Shown in pieces: positions 16,677-20,592 of a stretch of 20,592 nt of DNA (the stretch's first letter is position 1; the number at the start of each line of letters is the position of its first letter). The translations under genes and the position numbers were made by a program. Below the pieces are notes generated by a model that was given only the letters and a program-made list of their open reading frames with translations, made no database searches and had not been told where the DNA came from. The DNA comes from Actinomycetes bacterium (GTDB taxonomy: Bacteria; Actinomycetota; Actinomycetes; Actinomycetales; Cellulomonadaceae), in the NCBI GenBank assembly GCA_023401045.1, contig JAEXEM010000234.1, positions 1-20,592 on the forward strand, given 5' to 3'.

Positions 16677-16720
16677 ACGACGGCCCCGGGCGCCCGCAGC
16701 GGGGCACCCGGGGCCGTCGT
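16677..16720 (-). terminator. Strong terminator after tig
   Basis: ACGACGGCCCCGGG (16677–16690) pairs perfectly over 14 bp with CCCGGGGCCGTCGT (16707–16720). The 16-nt loop can form a further small GCCC/GGGC stem. It starts 26 bases after the tig stop on the minus strand and separates tig from clpP1. Confidence 0.75.
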
Positions 16721-16746
16721 GGCACCGTTGTCGGTGTCGGGAGGTG

Positions 16747-18138
16747 TCAGGCCTTCTCGTCGGCCGAGTCGTCACCGAACGCGACGGAGGAGACGTCGGT
16801 CGCGGCGTCGCCCGAGGTCGACTCGGCGGCCTCGACCGCGGCGTCCTCCTCGTCGCTGCCGATGAACTCCGACAGGTCGACGGCCGCACCGGAGCCGTCG
16901 ACGACGGCGACGCGGCGCAGCGCGACGGCGAGCGCCTTCGAGCGCGCGACCTCGGCGACCATCGAGGGGATCTGGCCCTGCTGGTCGAGCGTCGTGATGA
17001 AGGTGTTCGGGTCCATGCCGTACTGGCGCGACGCCGACACGAGGTACTCGAGCAGCTCGGACTGGCTCACCGTGATCTCGAGCTGCTCGGCGAGCGTGTC
17101 GAGGAGGATCTGGTTGCGCAGCGCGGTCTGCGCCTGCTCCGTCACCTCGGCACGGTGCTCGTCGTCCTCGAGACGCCCCTCGGACTCGAGGTGACGGTGC
17201 ACCTCGGCCTCGACGACGCCGGACGGCACCGGGATCTCGACCTCGGACGTGAGCTTCTCGACGAGCAGGTCACGGGCCTGGACGGCCTGGTTCGACGCCT
17301 TGATGCGACCGGCCTGCTCACGCAGGTCCGCCTTGAGCTCGTCGATGGTGTCGAACTCGCTCGCGAGCTGCGCGAACTCGTCGTCGACCTCGGGCAGCTG
17401 GCGCTCCTTGACGGCCGTCGCGGTGACGGTCACCTGCGCCTTCTCGCCCTTGCGGTCGCCACCGGCGAGCTCGGTCTCGAACGTCGTCGACTCGCCGGCC
17501 GACAGGCCGGTGAGCGCCTCGTCGAGGCCCTCGAGCATGTTGCCCGACCCGATCTGGTAGCTCGTGCCGGAGACCTGGTCGACCTGCTCGCCGTCGATCG
17601 TCGCGGCGAGGTCGACGACGACGAAGTCGCCGGCCTGCGCGGGGCGGTCGACGCCGACGAGCGAGCCGAAGCGCGCACGCAGCGCGTCGAGACGGCCCTC
17701 GACGTCCTCGTCCGTCACCTCGACGTCGTCCACCGTGAGCGACAGGCCGTCGAGCGACGGGAGAGTCACCTCGGGGCGCACCTCCACCTCGGCGGTGAAG
17801 TGCAGCTCGCCCTCCTCGCCCGCGGGCGCCGCGACGAGCCCGGGCACCTTGGTGACCTCGACCTCGGGCTGGCCCATCGGGCGCAGCTTGTTCTCGCGGA
17901 CGGCCTCGGCGTAGAACCCGGAGAGACCCTCGTTGACGGCGTGCTCGATGACGGCCGGGCGGCCGACACGCTGGTCGATGATGCGCGGCGGCACCTTGCC
18001 CTTGCGGAAGCCCGGCACCGTCACCTGCTCGGCGATGTGCTGGTACGCGTGGTCGATGCTCGGCTTGAGCTCGTCGTACGTCACCTCGACGGTCAGCTTG
18101 ACCTTGGTCGGCTCCAGGGTCTCGACGGCGCTCTTCAC
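16747..18138 (-). CDS. tig: Trigger factor (ribosome-associated chaperone and prolyl isomerase)
   Basis: A 463-residue chaperone that binds the ribosome exit tunnel and meets nascent chains. The start is taken as the GTG at 18138, which has GGAG nine bases upstream and gives [19 protein letters not shown], the usual actinobacterial N-terminus. A TTG five codons earlier is the alternative. The ribosome-docking signature GFRKG falls at 43–47, the same numbering as in E. coli. The FKBP-type isomerase domain (about 150–235) contains [14 protein letters not shown] and [16 protein letters not shown]. The C-terminal helical arms follow, then an acidic, Ala/Ser-rich tail ([14 protein letters not shown]). 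A terminator separates it from clpP1. Confidence 0.96.
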   Translation of the reverse strand: MKSAVETLEPTKVKLTVEVTYDELKPSIDHAYQHIAEQVTVPGFRKGKVPPRIIDQRVGRPAVIEHAVNEGLSGFYAEAVRENKLRPMGQPEVEVTKVPGLVAAPAGEEGELHFTAEVEVRPEVTLPSLDGLSLTVDDVEVTDEDVEGRLDALRARFGSLVGVDRPAQAGDFVVVDLAATIDGEQVDQVSGTSYQIGSGNMLEGLDEALTGLSAGESTTFETELAGGDRKGEKAQVTVTATAVKERQLPEVDDEFAQLASEFDTIDELKADLREQAGRIKASNQAVQARDLLVEKLTSEVEIPVPSGVVEAEVHRHLESEGRLEDDEHRAEVTEQAQTALRNQILLDTLAEQLEITVSQSELLEYLVSASRQYGMDPNTFITTLDQQGQIPSMVAEVARSKALAVALRRVAVVDGSGAAVDLSEFIGSDEEDAAVEAAESTSGDAATDVSSVAFGDDSADEKA

Positions 18139-18447
18139 TTCGATGGTCTCCAACTGGTCATGGCCGGGCGCCGGCGGGTCCGACGGGGTGGCACGATCTG
18201 GATCTGCACGCTCTGGGAGGCGCTGCACGCTGCGGGGCGGGGCTCATCACGACCACCCCGATGAGGCGGTGGGCGAGCACCCGACGACGCGCACGCGCGA
18301 CCCTCGATGCTACGCCACCGGCGGGACCCGCCGCCAAAGCGCCGGCAGCCCGAGCGCGCACCGCGACGTGCGACCCCGTGGACCCGGTACCCTTGCTGCG
18401 CCGCCCTGCTCCGGTTCCCCGGTGGTCACCGGTTCATGCGGGCGCGC
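18139..18447. other. Intergenic region between tig and tRNA-Gly
   Basis: About 309 bases without a gene, upstream of both divergent units. A possible tig promoter is TAGCAT (minus strand, 18312–18307) with TTGGCG about 19 nt further upstream; this would give a leader of roughly 160 nt. For the tRNA, TACCCT (18388–18393) may be the -10 box. A short palindrome, CCGGTG-GT-CACCGG, occupies 18419–18432. I see no coding potential that looks real. Confidence 0.4.
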
Positions 18448-18518
18448 GCGGACGTAGCTCAATGGTAGAGCCCCAGTCTTCCAAACTGGCTACGCGGGTT
18501 CGATTCCCGTCGTCCGCT
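18448..18518 (+). tRNA. tRNA-Gly (anticodon TCC)
   Basis: A complete 71-nt cloverleaf. The acceptor stem is GCGGACG (18448–18454) with CGTCCGC (18511–18517) and discriminator T. The D arm is GCTC-AATGGTA-GAGC. The anticodon stem is CCAGT/ACTGG around the loop CTTCCAA, giving anticodon TCC (reads GGA). The T arm is CGGGT-TCGATTC-CCG. The CCA end is not encoded; CCG follows. The first 27-nt repeat unit begins directly at its 3' end. Confidence 0.96.
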
Positions 18519-18563
18519 CCGTGGGTGGTTCCGGTTTTCGAGGCTCCGTGGGTGGTTCCGGTT
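18516..18563 (+). repeat. Tandem pair of 27-nt repeat units at the tRNA 3' end
   Basis: CCGTGGGTGGTTCCGGTT occurs at 18519–18536 and again at 18546–18563, exactly 27 nt apart. The identity extends three bases upstream (GCT), into the last bases of tRNA-Gly, so the perfect direct repeat is 21 nt long. The units are separated by TTCGAG. The same unit recurs, also twice at 27-nt spacing, at 19804–19848, beyond the toxin-antitoxin genes. There is no internal hairpin. Confidence 0.8.
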
Positions 18564-18696
18564 GTGAGGCCCGGATGGTGTCGGAAACGGGGCCAGGACG
18601 ACCGTCAGTGCATGGTGGCACCGCTGCAGGCACCGCGACAGCCGCTTCTCGCCGCCTCCGGCGCTGGTTCCGGCAGAGGCCGGGCCGAATGAGGTG
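18564..18696. other. Non-coding stretch downstream of the repeat pair
   Basis: 133 bases with no credible gene. Near the toxin stop is a small stem, CCGGC (18670–18674) and GCCGG (18679–18683) around AGAG, which may terminate the toxin-antitoxin transcript on the minus strand. Confidence 0.3.
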
Positions 18697-19212
18697 TCAG
18701 TCCAGGCTGAGCGACCGCCTGGCGTCCTGAACCAGCATGAACATGCGCGTATGTGAGCCGACACGCCGGAAGCCGTACTTCTCGTAGAACGCAGCAGCCA
18801 GCTCGTCGATGGGGTCGACCACGATGATGCGACCACCGGCGAGCTCAGCTGCGTCACAGATGTGCTCGAGCGCGTCGACGAGCAGGTCTCTGCCGAGCCC
18901 TCGTCCCTGGGCCACGGTGGCGATCGCCAGCTTCGCCAGCATGAACCCGGGGACGGTCGATACGCCGCCACGCACCTTCGAGGACAGCGGCAGTTCGTCT
19001 CGCCGCACCTCGGTCGGGCACACGGCGTAGTAACCCACGAGCCCGTACGAGCTGAGATCCCAGAGCAGGCGCACGCGCGACGAGCCGGACTTGTGAGCGC
19101 GCGCGGCCGTCTCGCTCAGCCAGGTGTCGAGTGCCGCGTTGCCGCAGCTGAACGACTCGAGCCCTGCGTCGTACTCGTGGGGCTCTCGGATCAGGAACTC
19201 GGGAGCGCTCAC
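18697..19212 (-). CDS. GNAT-family toxin, TacT/AtaT-like
   Basis: A 171-residue acetyltransferase. It resembles TacT-type toxins, which acetylate the amino group of aminoacyl-tRNA and stop translation. Family marks: the N-terminal FSCGNAALDTWLSETA (the F.CG...LD.WL pattern of these toxins), GYYAVCPTEV, VPGFMLAKLAI, the acetyl-CoA loop QGRGLGRDLLVDAL, and FYEKYGFRRV with the Tyr used in catalysis by TacT relatives. The GTG at 19212 overlaps the stop of the preceding DUF1778 gene (GTGA), the usual antitoxin-first order. The gene is visibly richer in A and T than the neighbouring core genes, which suggests acquisition by transfer. The target tRNA cannot be read from the sequence. Confidence 0.87.
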   Translation of the reverse strand: MSAPEFLIREPHEYDAGLESFSCGNAALDTWLSETAARAHKSGSSRVRLLWDLSSYGLVGYYAVCPTEVRRDELPLSSKVRGGVSTVPGFMLAKLAIATVAQGRGLGRDLLVDALEHICDAAELAGGRIIVVDPIDELAAAFYEKYGFRRVGSHTRMFMLVQDARRSLSLD

Positions 19213-19481
19213 TCGTGCTTGAACGTGCGTCGGGCAGCGGCGGCATCCGCCAGCGCCGGGATGCGGCGCGGCGCCTCGTCGAGCGCAGCAAGCATGTCGT
19301 CGAACTGTGCGGCCGGCATCATCGTGAGGTCGCTGCGGGCGAGGACCCTCGCCGCCTCGTCCCGAGCGGACCGCACCACGAAAGCGGAGACGCTCTCATG
19401 GGTCAGTGCAGCAGCCTTCGACAGCAGGACTTCGGTGTCCTCGTCGATACGCTGCTCCATGCGTCGGGTCTTCGTGGCCAT
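19209..19481 (-). CDS. DUF1778 antitoxin, TacA-like
   Basis: A 90-residue antitoxin partner of the GNAT toxin. The start is the ATG at 19481: MATKTRRMEQRIDEDTEVL begins the ribbon-helix-helix DNA-binding part, with LLSKAAALTHESVSAFVVRSA as its helices. The C-terminal half (FDDMLAALDEAPRRIPAL) is the region that in TacA-type proteins wraps and blocks the toxin. No Shine-Dalgarno sequence is seen before the ATG. The promoter's -10 box ends only six bases upstream, so the mRNA is probably leaderless. Longer versions of this frame upstream have unusual composition and are rejected. It should repress its own promoter, as DUF1778 antitoxins do. Confidence 0.85.
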   Translation of the reverse strand: MATKTRRMEQRIDEDTEVLLSKAAALTHESVSAFVVRSARDEAARVLARSDLTMMPAAQFDDMLAALDEAPRRIPALADAAAARRTFKHE

Positions 19482-19487
19482 GCGGCG

Positions 19488-19516
19488 ACGGTACGGCGGT
19501 TGTCCGTACGGCGCAA
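19488..19516 (-). promoter_or_regulatory. Promoter and likely operator of the toxin-antitoxin operon
   Basis: On the minus strand, TTGCGC (19516–19511) and TACCGT (19493–19488) are spaced by exactly 17 nt. GTACGGCG (plus strand) occurs twice, at 19491–19498 and 19507–19514, in and around the spacer; one copy is part of the palindrome CCGTACGG. A ribbon-helix-helix antitoxin bound there would block RNA polymerase. Predicted transcription starts at or next to the antitoxin ATG. Confidence 0.55.
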
Positions 19517-19943
19517 GACTGTCGCCATGTCGACGTTCGTATCGCCCCCGGGTCGGTGTCGTCACCCGGCGAGCAGGGCCACCACATGGCCACCGACCCG
19601 TCCGTCGCCATCCAGCGCGCAACGAGGTGTGGCGCGCCCCTCCACGACCGACCGAGAACCGGACGCCCCCGGAGCATCGTTCGTCCGGGCATCCTGACCC
19701 GGCAGCTCACGGCAGGTGCGTGGAGGGCGTGACACCTCGGCCGGGGAGACGCGAGCCAGATGTCACAGGCCCCGCACGTCGACCCCTTCTCCGGAAGCAC
19801 CGTCCGTGGGTGGTCCCGGTGTCGACGCCACCGTGGGGGGTTCCGGTTCCCACGCGGCCTCCCGGCCCCGGTGCCGAGACGACCGACGCAGGTGCCGGTG
19901 AGGAACGCTGCACGCGGGCCGAGCCGTCGTCGCCGGCCGTACC
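19517..19943. other. Gene-poor stretch with the second repeat pair
   Basis: About 430 bases between the toxin-antitoxin promoter and the phosphoribosyltransferase gene, whose stop is at 19944. Frames here are Arg/Pro/His-rich and look spurious. Apart from the 27-nt repeat pair at 19804–19848 I see no structure, integrase remnant or RNA gene. Confidence 0.5.
19804..19848 (+). repeat. Second tandem pair of the 27-nt repeat unit
   Basis: CCGTGGGTGGTCCCGGT (19804–19820) and CCGTGGGGGGTTCCGGTT (19831–19848) start exactly 27 nt apart, as in the pair beside tRNA-Gly, and lie in the same orientation. Each differs from the first pair's unit by one base, or two at the 3' end. The spacer TGTCGACGCCA recalls TTCGAGGCT of the first pair. 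The two pairs are 1,285 bp apart and enclose the toxin-antitoxin genes. Confidence 0.75.
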
Positions 19944-20592
19944 TCACTGCCCCTCGGGGTCGCCGACGCCCAGGCCGGGACCACCGTCAGCGAGGTCCCG
20001 TCGCTCGTGGCCGCCCAGCAGCGCCAGCACCTGGGCGTCGTCAGGTGCCCTGAAGTCCACGTAGGCCTGCGACACCGACCGGAACGGGACGGGCTGCCAC
20101 GGGCAGACGAGCTCGTCCACCAGCTCCGCGACCTCACGACAGGCCTCCCGCGAGCCGACGGGCACGGCCACCACCACCCGCGCCGGGTGCCGGCCGCGCA
20201 CCGCGGCGAGCGCCGCACGCATCGAGGCACCGGTGGCCAGACCGTCGTCGACGAGCACGACGACGCGGTCGAGCAGCTCGGGTGGCGCACGGCCGGCCCG
20301 GTAGACCGCCTCCCGGCGCTGCAGCTCGGCCACCTCCGACCGTCGCACCTCCTCGACCTCGACCGGGTCGGCACCGACGCCCTCGCGCGGCACGTCGACG
20401 ACCGCGACCTCACCGCCGAGCACGGCCATCGCCCCCATCGCGACCTCCCGAGCGCGGGGCAGACCGAGCTTGCGGACCACGAGGACGTCGAGCGGTGCGC
20501 CGAGCGCCCGCGCCACCGGTCGTGCCACCGGGACGCCGCCGCGCGGCAGCGCGAGGACGACGACGTCCCGGCGCCCGCGCAGACCCTGCAGC
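19944..20592 (-). CDS. COG1926-type phosphoribosyltransferase domain protein (5' end outside window)
   Basis: An open frame of at least 215 codons that enters from the right edge and stops at 19944. The visible part begins LQGLRGRRDVVVLALPRGGVPVARPVARAL, written here as ALPRGGVPVA followed by RALGAPLDVLVVRKLG. The phosphoribosyl pyrophosphate-binding motif is VVVLVDDGLATGASMRAAL, with the usual acidic pair and GATGAS-like loop. These mark the predicted phosphoribosyltransferases of COG1926, whose substrate is unknown; some relatives are fused to a hydrolase domain, which is absent at this C-terminus. A GTG at 20528 is inside the domain and should not be taken as the start, because the conserved PRGGVPVA block lies upstream of it. 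Confidence 0.8.
   Translation of the reverse strand, partial: LQGLRGRRDVVVLALPRGGVPVARPVARALGAPLDVLVVRKLGLPRAREVAMGAMAVLGGEVAVVDVPREGVGADPVEVEEVRRSEVAELQRREAVYRAGRAPPELLDRVVVLVDDGLATGASMRAALAAVRGRHPARVVVAVPVGSREACREVAELVDELVCPWQPVPFRSVSQAYVDFRAPDDAQVLALLGGHERRDLADGGPGLGVGDPEGQ

Noticed and set aside
18516..18563. Short CRISPR-like repeat with a regular period.
   Set aside because: Only two units occur per site, with about 9 nt between the conserved cores; there are no spacer-sized unique sequences and no cas genes.
18459..18971. A minus-strand frame whose end reads RRESNPRSQFGRLGLYH.
   Set aside because: That C-terminus is the antisense translation of tRNA-Gly, and the part before it translates the 27-nt repeats and overlaps the toxin gene. 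It is a familiar annotation artefact.
18448..19848. Classical att sites made by a tRNA-integrating element.
   Set aside because: The second repeat pair does not duplicate the tRNA 3' half; only the sequence beyond the tRNA end is shared, and no integrase is present. I keep the repeats as a finding but do not call att sites.
19396..19947. A 183-codon minus-strand frame between the antitoxin and the phosphoribosyltransferase.
   Set aside because: It overlaps the antitoxin gene and its promoter, is rich in Arg, Pro, Trp and Cys, and shows no domain or ribosome binding site.

Overview
This window looks like a chromosomal segment of a very high-GC actinobacterium. Codons end almost always in G or C, GTG starts are frequent, and the conserved block tig – clpP1 – clpP2 – clpX with a GTG-started clpX is typical of the phylum. 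A cellulomonad or promicromonosporad (Micrococcales) is my best guess, but genus cannot be fixed from the sequence.

Layout, left to right. (1) 1–348, minus: 5' part of a uridine-kinase-like protein whose P-loop position is degenerate, cut by the window edge. (2) 463–2130, plus: a secreted protein with two fibronectin type III domains followed by a glucose/sorbosone dehydrogenase beta-propeller, convergent with (3) 2139–3119, minus: a ten-helix EamA-type exporter. (4) 3371–4695, plus: a translationally coupled pair of membrane-anchored proteins, DUF3105 then DUF305, behind a promoter whose -35 box is bracketed by a direct repeat. (5) 4788–7448, plus: valS with archaeal-like sequence features, closed by a strong hairpin. 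(6) 7564–10023, plus: a polar amino acid ABC importer (lipoprotein, permease, ATPase) with a strong hairpin between the first two genes. (7) 10080–11888, plus: a long-chain acyl-CoA synthetase. (8) 11932–13119, minus: a bacterial eRF1/Vms1-like (baeRF2-type) protein. (9) 13302–18138, minus: the protein quality-control block, read right to left as tig, terminator, clpP1, clpP2, hairpin, clpX, and a small AroQ-class chorismate mutase whose start codon overlaps the clpX stop. (10) 18448–18518, plus: tRNA-Gly(TCC). (11) 18519–19848: a small accessory patch next to the tRNA, holding a TacA/TacT-like antitoxin-toxin pair (DUF1778 + GNAT) with visibly more A/T than its surroundings, flanked on both sides by tandem pairs of the same 27-nt repeat unit. 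(12) 19944–20592, minus: a COG1926-type phosphoribosyltransferase running off the right edge.

How the genes work together: trigger factor, ClpP1P2 and ClpX form the folding/degradation pathway; a good match to the ClgR operator core lies upstream of clpP1. The ABC genes form one importer. Most of the window is ordinary core genome. The least explained parts are the 27-nt repeat pairs around the toxin-antitoxin module beside tRNA-Gly, the DUF3105–DUF305 pair, and the clpX–chorismate mutase coupling. I did not find a convincing, wholly new multi-gene system.
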